A DNA stretch of 64,000 nucleotides from Sipunculus nudus (Eukaryota; Annelida; Sipuncula; Golfingiida; Sipunculidae): assembly GCA_026874595.1 (NCBI GenBank), contig CM049316.1:59405676-59469675 (forward strand). The letters run 5' to 3'. A model generated the notes under the pieces. That model had not been told where the DNA came from and made no database searches. It was given only the letters and a program-made list of their open reading frames with translations. Shown one piece after another: positions 1 to 11,799 of this stretch. Position 1 is the first letter of the stretch, and each line of letters opens with the position of its first letter. The position numbers and the translations under genes were made by a program.

Positions 1-925
1 TATTCCTCACAGTATTACTGTAATATCTTGTAAATCATTTTAGCAAGAGTCCGAAGAGGCTCGCTAAAATCTTACTTTACAGCATTTACAAAATGCAAAT
101 TTTAACCCGAGTTTGTGTGTATGGTAGGAAGAGATCTTCTGTATGAGCTTATGTTGTTGGTCTTTTTCCGCAGTTCAATGCAATGAAGATATCTTGCTGT
201 GTGATGCAGTTTAAATGTTAAAATAATAATGTGCAAGGTGATAGAGTGGACCTTGACTGAATGAGAATGCTCACAGTTTATACATGCAAGGTATACATAC
301 TGCCTCCTGATGGCAGTGGACTGAATCGAGCAAGTTTAAACTGGTATAAACTGGTTTCATCATTTGATCATATCACTCCTGCTAGTTGGTTCATTTTTCA
401 TTCGTTTTACATTGTTCATAATATTATTGTCATGCCGCATTCAGTTATCTGCACCGTTTATATTCTCTTTTTTTTCCATCGTGTTTCAAGCATTTTTAAA
501 TCAAGTTTGCTAATAAAGTGTTATTATGGCAATTGATTTGTCCTCTTTTTGTATGTGTTATGTGAATTTGGACAGACCAGAACAAGTCCATTCCTTGTGA
601 TTTTGTACAGGATCAACTTCACATTTGTGCCTCCACTGCTTTTGTGTGGAAGAGTGGATTTACCCGAGGTGGGAGAACCGTATTCAGCAGAATCTTGAGG
701 TTGGGCCAACCGTCACATAGCATGATTTCCTGTGCTTGTAGCCATGCGTGGGAGGACTTTGCATATTAAGTGATCATATAATCGAATTTTCTTAATAAAC
801 TACCAACAGATTTGTACTTATTTTGGCCCTGTGGTTCCACCGACTTAGGGACGGAACATACGGACGGTCTGTTGGAATTCTTATTTACATCTTGCATTAA
901 CGAGCAGTCCCTGGCAAGAGCATAA
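1..925. other. Left flank, no gene recognised; possible poly(A) site
   Basis: No coding exon is recognised here. An AATAAA hexamer lies at 512-517, followed by a GT/T-rich stretch (about 530-570), the arrangement of a polyadenylation site on the plus strand. Sequence to its left could be the 3' untranslated end of a gene outside the window. The 91-codon open frame at 261-536 has no family resemblance and overlaps this signal, so it is not called as a gene. Confidence 0.25.
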
Positions 926-2952
926 AGGGGTGAACCCACCAAAGCCGACACGCATCCCGACACGTCTCTCGAGACGCTTTACGACACAGATGACGTCCAG
1001 TGTGTCGCAACGTCCGCCTATGTCGTGGCAGTGGACCAGCTCACACGACACATCGTGGAGAAGCACACGACACAAGAAGCGTGTCGGCTTTGCATCGCGG
1101 GCCTTGCGACACGATCGAACATGTTCGATTTGTCGTGCGATGAAAACGCGTGTCGGGTTGCGTCGGTTTCTTCTCGACACAACTCGACACGGATCGTGCA
1201 GTGGAACTGGAAGTGCGACGCACTTTTCACGGCACATACCGACACGCAGCACTACGTGGAGTGAGTGGGTCAATGTCAAGGTCACTTCCAGCTAATCAGG
1301 AAACAATTTTCTGTTGTCTTGCATCGGTCCTGCCTAGGACTGGGTATCGGTTTGCCTATTAAGGTACAATACGTATTGCGATACACTTAATTCGATATCC
1401 GATATGTATTGACGATACGCTCCATTTTTCTTTGTATATCATTTCTGCATAAAAATTCTGAATATATAATGTTTCTTATTTTTTTTAATAAACAACATAT
1501 TCACTGCATTTATACTTGATATTGAATAATAAAAAACACCAAATCAGTTAATAAAAAACTTATAAAAAAAGCTTTATGTTATGTATCAGGTCCTTTAAAG
1601 CAGGTCCTTTAAAACAAAACACAAACCTGAGCAAAACCACAGGGACTGCTCTTCCTCTTTAGGGTGGATATAATCTCATACCACGGGATGAGCCAAGTTT
1701 GTCGTTTGATAGAAGGCTTGAAATACGTAATACGTGGAGTACAAACTTTTCCAGACCCCGTTGCCTTAACCTCATTTACTGGATAGACTACTGAAAATTA
1801 AAACAACGATCTTGTTTTAGCCCTTTGCACTCCCCCTTTCCCACCAATAATTTATATTCGGTCCGGAAAATCATACGCTTTTTCCATGTCATGATAGTAT
1901 ACAGTTATTGAACATTTACCCCTCCCTCAAGGCATTGATCATTTTAAGAATATTAGTCAAACGGAGCTTTGGCCGGTATATAAGCACCTGGGGAAATTAT
2001 TGCGCTAACACTTGATTCAAGTAAAGGTAAAATGGTGAAATTATAAACCCATATATGTCCTACTGTGATCACAAAATTGAAAAATAAATAAATATTTAAT
2101 TGAATGGTAGCAATATGTAATATAAAGTATCGATGTCATCAATAACGTCAGGGACGTCAGAAATCATGGGCCGCGGGGGGGGGGGGGGGCAGTATATCCT
2201 CCCCCCTTTTTAGGGAAATGGACAAAGTATAACGGGGACAAAGTTTCATGTGTCCCCTTCTCTTTTTAGGGGAATAAAACGCGTACTTATGTACTTAACG
2301 ATTTCGAGATCATATTTTCAGTTTTTCTTGTTTCTTAATATTAATATAAATTCTCTTTCAATTGCGCATCTCATAACAAGAAATGTAGGATATCGTGAAT
2401 GTTCAAACAAATAATGAAAACTAAGCAAAAATAACTTTTATTCTCAAATTATACATACCGTATTATGTGTTGGAAAATGATATTGAGAAAGTTTTTATAT
2501 TCTGGCTGGTGGCTATACTGTCCTCATTATCATGAACGGGGCTTTTGCCCGAACTCGGTGGATTGCCCCCCTCATATTTCCTGAAAAACAAGGCTCGTGA
2601 GAGTATCGCTCAAACGCACCCCATTGTCATCGGAGCCTTTGTCTTGTTTAAATCTTAAAATTCAAAATATAAAATATATAGTTGCTATAGCTTTATTGCT
2701 AAACACTTGCAACAGATAATCTAAAAAGTTCAACTTCCGGCCAACACGCGATAATCTCCGTGTCATGAACCCCAGTGTGTGTCGCGGGTGTGTCGGTCAA
2801 TTGGTTTGTTATTTTGGCTGCACGACACACTTCACGACACGCTAGGCGACGCAAACGAACACAACCAAGTGTCGGTGTGTGTCGCCTGATTTCTGTGTCG
2901 GTCTGCGTCGCGCTGTGTCGAGATGCGTGTCGGCCTTGGTGGGTTCATCCCT
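926..2952. mobile_element. Non-autonomous DNA transposon with about 39-bp TIRs and TAA target duplication
   Basis: The left end begins AGGGGTGAACCCACC and the right end, read in reverse, begins AGGGATGAACCCACC. The ends match over about 39 bp with four mismatches. Both sides are flanked by TAA (923-925, 2953-2955), a 3-bp duplication of the TWA type used by PIF/Harbinger elements. Inside the ends lie regions crowded with CGACAC/GTGTCG (about 940-1250 and 2775-2945), like subterminal transposase-binding repeats. No transposase frame is visible. The middle (1300-2770) is AT-rich, unidentified, and holds a poly-G tract. Overlapping open frames at 930-1295 on both strands come from the CGACAC repeats. 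The superfamily call is an inference. Confidence 0.75.
2175..2189 (+). repeat. Poly-G tract (15 G)
   Basis: Uninterrupted run of 15 G inside the 926-2952 transposon. The length may be inaccurate in the assembly. Confidence 0.9.
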
Positions 2953-3030
2953 TAACATTATTTGTTACCTCAGTTCAGAAAGGGATCAGATAGGGAAGAA
3001 TGTATGTTGTTATATTAGTTGAATCATTTT

Positions 3031-5110
3031 TAGCTCCGCAGACTATAAGTCATCTAAGCTATAGTCGTGGTCCATTGTCCGTCCGTCTGTCAGTCTGTCC
3101 GTCCGGATATCCGTCCGTAAGACTGGCACGTTTCGACACAATTGGACCTACAAATCTAAAATTCGGCATACAGTTAGATGTCCCCAAAATCTCCTACCAT
3201 GCCGAAAATTTGGTCAATAGGACTTCATTCCTTAGAGATATAAAGGAAAAATCTCAATTTTTTATTAGAAATCTATTTTCACACTTCAGGACTGCCTAAT
3301 ATCCAAACCACTCATCTGGTTTTCTTCATATTTACCATAAATATTCCTCTATATAGTTCCTATGTACTACCAGAAATTAAGTCAGTATTATTTAATTTTA
3401 AAAAGTTATAGGCCAAAACATAATGAACTTTGTAAAAAAATCAGGAAAGATATTTGGTCACTTAAGACCAAAAGTGTAAAAGGTAGGGACTTTTTTTTAT
3501 CAGTAATACAACTTTAATTAATCAAAATTTAATTGTATACCAAAAATTAGATCAAAATCTGTTATACTTTTTTAAATATTCGCAAAAATAAAAAATTGGT
3601 ACCTCAAATTTTGCCCAAGTTTGACAATGGCACGTTTTTTTCCTGTAACTGCTGTGGATTTAATTTTCAAAGCATGTTTTTATTTTCATTTCAATTGTTA
3701 ACACAAAAAATTTGAAACCAGTTGATCAAAAACTGTTGATTTTATTCAAGTTTTCAAGCACCATGTCACATATTGTTTACACCAAGCTAGTGTTATGCAG
3801 TTAGCTAGAGCTCAGCTCCCCAGCTTCAGCTCTAAGTTCCTTAAATTTGGCATACAGTTAGATGTCTCCAAAACCCCCTACGATGCGAAAAATTTGGTCA
3901 CTAGAACTTTATTCCTTTGAGATATTAATGAAAAACTTCATTTTTTCATTAAAAACCCATTGTTACACTTTAAGACTGCCTCATATCAAAACCACTGATC
4001 TGACTTTGATCTTATATAATATACATATTTTTCTATACATTCGCTATGCACATGCCAGAAAGGATGTCCGTATTGCGTAATTGTTTTAAGTTATGGGCCC
4101 AAACATAATGCACTTTTTAAAAAATCAAGAAATATATTTACTCTCTTAACAAGAGGATTGCTGAAGCTAGAGATTTTTTTTGTCAGGGATGTAACATTAT
4201 TTAATCAAGATTCAATTTAATACCCAAAATTAGTTCTGAATTTTTCAAATTTTATAAGTTATTAGTATAAATATAAAATTAGTACCTTTAATTTTGCCCA
4301 ACTTTGACCATGGCACGTTTGTTCCCTGAGAGCACTGTTGATATAATTTTCATATCATGCACACATTAGTACATGCACATCTTTGTAGTTTAGAAAGCTG
4401 AAAGAAATTGGCAAAATATTGTAGCTTTTATTAATGTTTTAATGAGACTGTCAGACCCAGGCTAGCTAGCCCCTCTTCAGTCACCTGTATGTTGACCTTT
4501 CATCAAATTATGCATGCTTGAGGTGAGACATACACTGGGGCAGCCAGGCAGCTAATGCCCAGCCACAGTTGATCAAGGTGTCCAACCCAACTCATCTAAT
4601 AGTTGTTATGAAAAACAACATAACAATAAATTAATAAATTTATATTGGATTTTAATAACAAATTAAAGAAAAATTAATAGAAAGGAATTTGTTAGTTGAT
4701 GAGTAACAGAAAATTAACTTGCAGTTACTGATGATGTAAGAATCTTGTATGGATGGGTAGAATGTTAATGTCGGTGTTATTCCAAATAACACCATGCAGT
4801 CACCTATGGTATTTTACAGTTCAATTTTAATGATAAAAAAATCATATTATTCATTACTAATCATTAGGGATCATATGAAGGAAATTAATGATAGACAAAG
4901 ATGCAGTTGATAATATTAATCTAGATTCCTACTGTGTCTAGTGTGTAGATTGATGTGAAAGTAGTCCAAATTGAATATATTACATTTATTTTTTTTAATA
5001 TAAATAAAAGCCATAAAACCAGGTACTTATGATCATTATTTAAATTTGTGAATTTTGTATATTCTGGATTCTCAACATCATTGTTTGGCTAAAACTGAAT
5101 AAATACTAGA
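3031..5110. repeat. Diverged copy of the AGC/GTCCGTC bivalve-type repeat
   Basis: It opens with AGCTCCGCAGACTATAAG and a GTCCGTC-rich run (3060-3120), the head shared with 6147 and 38226. It contains two related subunits: the block starting near 3160 (gttagatgtccccaaaatct) recurs near 3855. The segment 4440-5000 matches 39480-39960 in the palindrome spacer. No coding potential is seen. Confidence 0.7.
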
Positions 5111-6139
5111 CATGGTGCAAATGCTTTGCAAATGTATTTGAATATGAATATGAATATGTACTGCATTAAAAAAAATTATTGCATAAGAATGGGAATTCAG
5201 GTAAAAATGAAAGTATTTGAATACCAGTGCAGATACTTTCAAAATGTATTCATGAATGCATTCATGAATATATTCTATAATATTATTTTAATAATCATTT
5301 CCATTATATTTTATTTAAAAAAAATCATATGATTTTCTTATTATTTTTTTAAAATAAAAATTATATTGGCACAATATTTGTTATTAAATTTGAATAAATA
5401 GTTAAGCTCTTTTATTATATGTGCTGCTTATTAGTTACTAGCTGATAGACCCGGTATACCGGGCATATTACCAGGGTTGGGGAGATTTATTAACTGAGAT
5501 AAGAAATGGTGGTTCATTTTTTTTATTCTAAAAGTTAACAAAAAATATAAGTTTTCAGTGGGAAACTGTATGATATGTATATAAGATATGTATAAACATT
5601 TTGGCACGACTGCAGAATAACTCGCGCACCTCTCTGAGGCACAACACTTCTTTGAACAGAAAACGTTTCTATGTACAGCTGCTTGTATCTTAATTTTGCC
5701 ACTTACTTTTAAATTACATGAATCCTTAACATCATAACGTCCGTCCGTATAAACTCATAATCTGGTGGAGACAGTGCGTGAGTGATCCTGCAGTCGCTCC
5801 AATATTTTTAACATTTATTTTGTGGTTCTGTCCTCGTGGCAAGAAATTTATACCCCGGTATGTTTACCTTGATGACCTGGCCAGTGATGGTGTTGACATT
5901 GCGAACCGGAATGAAACGCGGGGGCATTCAGGTTTTCGATGATATTTGACTGGATTCTACCGGTGGACGTATAAAGATTAGAATGATGTGAGGAACACAT
6001 TGAAGATTTATCAAATGTACGTTGCAAGGAAACTGTTCCTGAAGAAAGAAACAGAAATATGCATACCTCGTAAGTAGCAGAAGCGGACCAAACGGGACTC
6101 CATGCAGAGGGACCGTATTCATTTTCAACCGCCGAAATG
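5111..6139. other. AT-rich intergenic stretch, no gene
   Basis: From 5195 rightward it is repeated almost exactly from 43872, directly beyond the palindrome's right arm. At 5441-5470 a short GC-richer motif (gacccggtataccgggcat) is self-complementary. No exon is recognised. Confidence 0.6.
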
Positions 6140-6146
6140 TTTTTTT

Positions 6147-8395
6147 AGCTCAGCTGACTGTAAGTCATCTGAGCTATAGCGATCACCCTTTGTCCGTCGT
6201 CCGTCTGTCAATCTGTCCGTCTGTCCGTCCGTTAACCTGGCACAAATCGTAACCGCTGGACCTAGAAACTTGTAACTTTATATTCTGAGAGACCTATGAA
6301 AAATCTCCTTGGAAACCAGAAATTAGGTCTCTGTTACCCATATCCTTCGAGCTATGGGGCCCCAAAGTACCCCCCAGAATAGTCAAAAATTTCATACAGA
6401 AACTTCAATATCTCATTAACTACATCACTGATGGTCATGATTTTTGGCATACATATTGATCATGAGATGTTCCATCAGTTCCTGCAGACAGGTGGCGCCA
6501 CCTGTATTTTTCCGTTTTTTTCACGAATTTTTTTCTCTATTTTTATATCTTTAAAAATGTGAACATCTGTAAACAGGACACAAATCGTAAAGACTAGACC
6601 TAGAATCTTCATTCTTGACACAGTGAGAGACCTATGAAAAGTTTCCACGGAAACTAGAAATTAGGTCTCTGTTACTCATATCCTTCAAACTATGGGGCCC
6701 CAAAGTACCCCCTAAGAATAGTCAAAAATTTCATACAAAAACTTCAATATCTCATTAACTACATCACTGATGGTCATGATTTTTGGCATACATATTGATC
6801 ATGAGATGTTACATCAGTTTCTGCAGACTGTAGGCGCCATCTGTATTTTTCGTTTTTTTTTACGAATTTTTTGCTCTATTTTTAAACCTTTAAATATGTG
6901 AACATCTGTTAACAGGGCACAAATCATAAAGACTAGACCTAGAATCTTCATTCTTGACACACTAAGAGACCTATGAAAAGTCTCCATGGAAACCAGAAAT
7001 TAGGTCTCTGTTACTCATATCCTTCAAGTTATGGGGCCCAAAGTAACCCCCCCCCCCGAAAAGTCAAAAATTTCATACAAAAACTTCAATATCTCATTAA
7101 CTACATCACCAGGGGGCAAGATTTTTGGCATACATATTAAACATGAGATGTTTCATCAGTTCCTGCAGACTGGTGGCGCCACCTGTATTTTTCTATTTTT
7201 TTAACTAATCGTTTCCTCTATTTTTTAGACCTTTAAAAATATGAACATCTGTTAACAGGTCACAAATCATAAAGACTGGACCTAGAATCTTCATTCTTGA
7301 CACAGTGAGAGACCTATGAAAAGTCTCTATGGAAACCAGAAATTAGGTCTCTGTTACCCATATCCTTTGAGCTGTGGGGCTCCCAATTAACCCCCCCCCA
7401 AGAATAATGGAAAATTTGATAAAAAAACTGCAATATCTCAATAACTACAACACCAATCCTCTTTAATTTTAGCATACATATTGATCAAGAAGTGTTTTCT
7501 CAGTTCCTGCAGACTTGGTGCGCCACCCCTATTTTTTCAAATGTTTAGGAATTTTTTTCTCTGGTTTTTGAGACCTTTAAAGATGTTATCTGTCAACAGG
7601 GTACAAATAGTAACAACTCGGCCTAGATTCTTCATTCTTGACGCACAGGGAGACCCATGAAAAGTATCCATGGAAACCTGAAATTAGGTCTCTGTTACAC
7701 ATATCTTTTAAGCTGTATGGCTCAAAAATACCCCCCAGAATAATGAAAAATTTGATACAATACCTGCTGCATTTCAATAACTACAACAAATGTTTATGAT
7801 TTTTGGCATACATATTAATTATGAGATGTTCCATCAGTTTCTCCAGACTGGGTGCGCCACCTATATTTTATTCAATTTTTTTAATTTTTTTTCTCTATTT
7901 TTAAGACCTTTAAGGATGCTGTCATCTGTTACCGTGGCACAAATTGTAACAACTGGACCTAGAATCTTCATTCTTGTCATGCAAGGAAGCCCATGAAAAG
8001 TGTCTGTGGAAACCTGAAATAAGTTCTCTGTTACCCATTTCCTTCAAGCTATAGGACTCAGAAGTATCCCTCAGAATAATGGAAAATTTGATACAAAAGC
8101 TGAAGAATCTGAACAACTACTGCAGGGATCACCATGATTCTTTGCATGCATATTGACCATTAAGTGTTTTTGTTAGTTTCTGCAGACTGGTGGAGCCACC
8201 TTTATTTTTTTTAAAGATAACGCATTTTTTCTCTATTTTTGAGATTTATAAATACAGATACAACTTGGCCTGTTGGGTAATCTGTTTGGTACTTCAGTTG
8301 AATGGGTATATACCACCATTCAGATGATAAAATTTCCTTTTGCGAATCTCTTCCCAGTCAGCTGAGCGTCATGACCCATGGGTCACTTGTTTTTT
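6147..8395. mobile_element. Interspersed element with inverted termini and a tandem-repeat interior (block A copy)
   Basis: The left terminus has GCTCAGCTGACTG (6148-6160) and the right terminus its exact complement CAGTCAGCTGAGC (8355-8367). The right side continues into GACCCATGGGTCACTTG and a T run; the left side is preceded by a T run. A GTCCGTC-rich head follows the left terminus. The interior is almost wholly the 338-bp tandem array. No protein is encoded. Decayed relatives with the same head or tail occur at 3031, 13589, 21393-22740, 18557, 27750 and 38226, so this is a high-copy family in this genome. Its transposition class is not evident. Confidence 0.7.
6240..8270 (+). repeat. Tandem array, six units of about 338 bp
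   Basis: Units start at about 6240, 6578, 6915, 7258, 7600 and 7935. Each runs from a cacaaatcgtaa-like start through gaaattaggtctctgtta, atttttggcatacatatt and tggcgccacctgtattttt. Spacing is 335-343 bp. Units 1-4 resemble each other closely; units 5-6 are more diverged. Short open frames in this array are by-products of the repeat. Confidence 0.9.
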
Positions 8396-9077
8396 CATCG
8401 TAGCAGACAAATTTTGAGGGCTGAAACCCCAAACACCACTCCACCCCACCACAGCCCACGCCTGTTCCTGAAATTGGGACCTTGAATTAGGTTTTGTCAT
8501 TAATCCTCCTGGGTTGAACTCTTCATTTCATAAAGCGAATAACATGTGTTTTTCTCTTTTACTGACCACGCACGTGGGTCAAATCCCTCATTGAAAGCAA
8601 GCGTTATTCATATGAACAATAGTCCTTAGTGTTAGAGGTTAGGTGACCACGATGCACGCATTCCGGTGATTGCCGAAGGCAGTTCGGCTGTGCTCGGTAA
8701 AAAAACGGAAAATCACTCAAAATTATATGTATATTAAAAATTATTTATTTTCATATCGCCTATGTCACTGCGGGGATAATAACCTTTAAAATGATATATG
8801 GCACATTATTGTACACAGCGCGGTTTTAGAGAACTTTGCGAACAAACGTGAACTGAAATCCTTTATAAGTATTAGATATGGCCAAGTCAAAATCTGTGTG
8901 ACAATAAAACTCCATTTGTTAATAAAATAAATGAAATCAATCCTCTTCCTTGTCTCTAGATACTATCAAAATCATACATAAGCTAAACACCAACAACTCA
9001 AAATAAAGCTTATATTTATTACCACACATTACCAGCATGTGCCTCATTCCGAAATCTTATTTTTATCATATATAACA
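8396..9077. other. Unassigned non-coding stretch
   Basis: It is kept nearly unchanged in block B (47409-48091). No exon, RNA gene or element end is recognised. Confidence 0.5.
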
Positions 9078-9113
9078 GCTGAGCGCCGTGACCCCTGGGT
9101 CCCTTGTTTGTAT
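9078..9113. repeat. Solo right terminus of the AGC repeat family
   Basis: CAGCTGAGCGCCGTGACC followed by a CCTGGGTCCCTTGT tail matches the right end at 8355-8395, but no matching left head lies nearby. The block B counterpart is at about 48092-48125. Confidence 0.6.
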
Positions 9114-11589
9114 TGCTGACAGGCTCCACAAACAGTCGTTGTGCGTCTGTGACAAAAAATATACCTCCAGCTGCTCTGTGAGAATCCAGTTTCCAAGGTA
9201 GGAGCATGAAGTAGATCCTTTATTCAAGCTCCTACAGAGTTTGTAGAATTCGTCAAGAGTCAGCTATCGCTGACGCGTGACGCGCGCTTGCCACGTTGGG
9301 ACTGCTTATAATGACATAATTAAAGAGAGGGTTTCCCTCCCTAGGTCTTACATTCTAAATTAACCTGTAGGTGATGTTTGTTATAATTCATTGAACTATA
9401 ATTATTGATTTAAAACTGGATAGAAAACATGCAACAAAGCAACACAAATATATATAAAAATAGTGACCGAGTTCTGTCATATTTAGAACGTTTGGTCACA
9501 AACAGATATATATATATATTTTATTCAAGTAATCCAATCCTGATTATCTTTTTTTACAAAGATAAAAAATACAATAGGTGCTTGATTAATTCCATCCAAT
9601 CTGACGCGTGTTGTGCGCGTCGTAGCCGCGTGAGTGTGTTTTGAATTTGTCTCGAGCTGCGCGCGTTAGTTTGTTTTTGGCCTTATGCTTAAAGATGTGG
9701 AGCACAGTTCTGTTGAATCATGTGAATCATATATCGGTCAGCAATGTTGGCAAATATCATGCGTATTTGTTAAATTCAGTCACCGATATATATTTTCAAT
9801 AAATACAATTAGAAACAAGCAGTCATATACTTTTCTACCAAACATAATGTCTCCATATTTAACCCACAATGAATTTCAGTTTTACTATTACTTTTTGAAT
9901 TTGCTGGAAGTTTTTACATAAGGGCTATCTTATTATACTCGAGTATCCTTTTCCCAAAATTAATCTCATTCTCACGAATTTTTGTTAGACCAGGGCGACC
10001 GGACAACAGTTAAAAGCGAGCCCTTTGCAACCCTCTTATTTATGTAGATGGGTTTGACGTTCTTCCTTAATCCAGCTGATAGCCTGACGGGTTTTTGTAG
10101 CTTCGCCAAATAAAAACCTGCACCAGGCGCTCACACGTTAACTATGCCGACCATGCACGTATTGTCCTGAAGGACGCCCAAACCTTTGCCACAGACTCAC
10201 AGTCGGTTGACCAGGAGCCCTGGTTATCGCTGGTAACTAATGCAACCTGCAGTCCAGGTGTCAATGCTTTACGTTCTGGAGTCCTTCACTTTAAATAAAA
10301 TTTAAAACAAAAATGTTGACATCATTTTACAACTACCTTAAAGATGAATAACATCCAAAACATGATTTTGGGAGAGTCCCATTGAATTATTTGCATAAAA
10401 GGCAACTCGAGATCTAATGAACTAAAAGGATTTCTTCCAAATAACACTCCTAATAGGTCAAAATAATTGGTGAAACCTAATTAAGCATGCTGATAAAGTT
10501 AGCACGTTCATGTATTTTACTCGTGACAATGTAATTGAACATGTAAATTATATCGGACGGAAGATCTGGTTTTAAGGCGAGCGTGGCGCCACCTCTCCTG
10601 AAGGTAAAAAAATATTTCTTGACATAATAACTCGAAAAGAAATACCGAGATCTATAGATAAGAAATAGAACTAATTTATAGAGATGTTTGCATAATTTCT
10701 CGAGATAAAATTTTATGGAAAAAAATATCTTTTAAGTCCCCAATGTTTTAACAAATATTAGATGCTTAGTCGGGTAGAGCTTAACACAGTTAAATTGGCG
10801 CGTTAAATAAATGTAAATAAATGTAATCCCTTGGACCAATTAAAAATAAACAAAGCCAAAAGAGTCGATACCACGGTGTACAGGCTGTCCATTTTGTTTA
10901 TATCTACGTATTTATAACTTCGGGGGGTTAAATGGCCGTCAGTCATAATCGAAAGACTTCCAATAAGGACATCTGGCTTTAATTCAGACGAACCAGAGTT
11001 TTGTAAAGGACCAAAGATTGCATTGTTTCATATGCCCTTACTAACAACAACTAAGGATCCTTCAATGTGCAATCAAACACCTTCGGATACATGGTTTTTC
11101 TGAATATCAACATCGGCTTATGAACCTTGTGTACTAATTGCCTCTATATAAAAAAGCTTGTTCATTAGTCCAAGGGGCGTTATAAGAACATATACTTCTT
11201 AGCAGGGATTACCTTCATTTTTTTCTTATTTGTATGTAGAGTAAGCAGGAAATCACATAATTACTATAAATAAGGCATGTGAGTAAATAGTAGCTTTAAG
11301 AGCAAAACTTAGCGGTTTACAGAAACAAAATCATGATGAACCATATTCGAGATAATTTAAACTATTTATTCATTGCTTTAAATTATTTATGATTCAGATA
11401 GGCGAACTTATCGAGCGATTTGAAGATAAATCCTGTGATGGTTAATGAAAAACAATAAATGGTTTTCATTGAATGCCCAAAAAGAAACAATGTGCTTCGT
11501 GCGAAACAATATTTTTATTAGATAATTCTGGCTGAAAGCTTTAGGAAAACTCAAAAACACTTGGTTTTACTATGTGGGATTACTTTTAA

Positions 11590-11590
<1 letters not shown>
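9114..11590. other. Unassigned non-coding stretch; GC-richer patch at about 10000-10270
   Basis: No gene is recognised. The patch 10000-10270 is GC-richer and almost unchanged at 49010-49300. Read on the minus strand it gives fairly protein-like frames broken by stops, so it could be a decayed exon. I cannot assign a family. Confidence 0.35.

Positions 11591-11655
<65 letters not shown>
11591..11655. repeat. (TA)n microsatellite
   Basis: About 32 pure TA repeats. The block B counterpart at 50572-50650 is interrupted by G and C variants. Confidence 0.95.
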
Positions 11656-11660
<5 letters not shown>

Positions 11661-11799
11661 CCGATTTCCAATAATGGATTGTCCTGAATGTTTGTGCTGG
11701 TGGCATTGATCTAAGAAAAATAAGGTTAAGCCAGTTGGTTCTTTCTTTAGCTCATTTTACACAATTCTAGTTGTACTTTAGAGACTTTAGAGACACTGT

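Noticed and set aside
930-1295. Four overlapping open frames on both strands (up to 134 codons)
   Set aside because: They arise from the CGACAC/GTGTCG motif array, which lacks stops in several frames; no domain is seen and the array sits in a transposon end.
1340-1430. GATAC/CGATA-rich stretch as a separate element
   Set aside because: Only loosely repetitive, with no ends or target duplication visible; left as part of the 926-2952 interior.
6240-8270. 338-bp array as a CRISPR or rRNA/tRNA cluster
   Set aside because: Units are contiguous without distinct repeats and spacers, the genome is eukaryotic, and no RNA gene signature is present.
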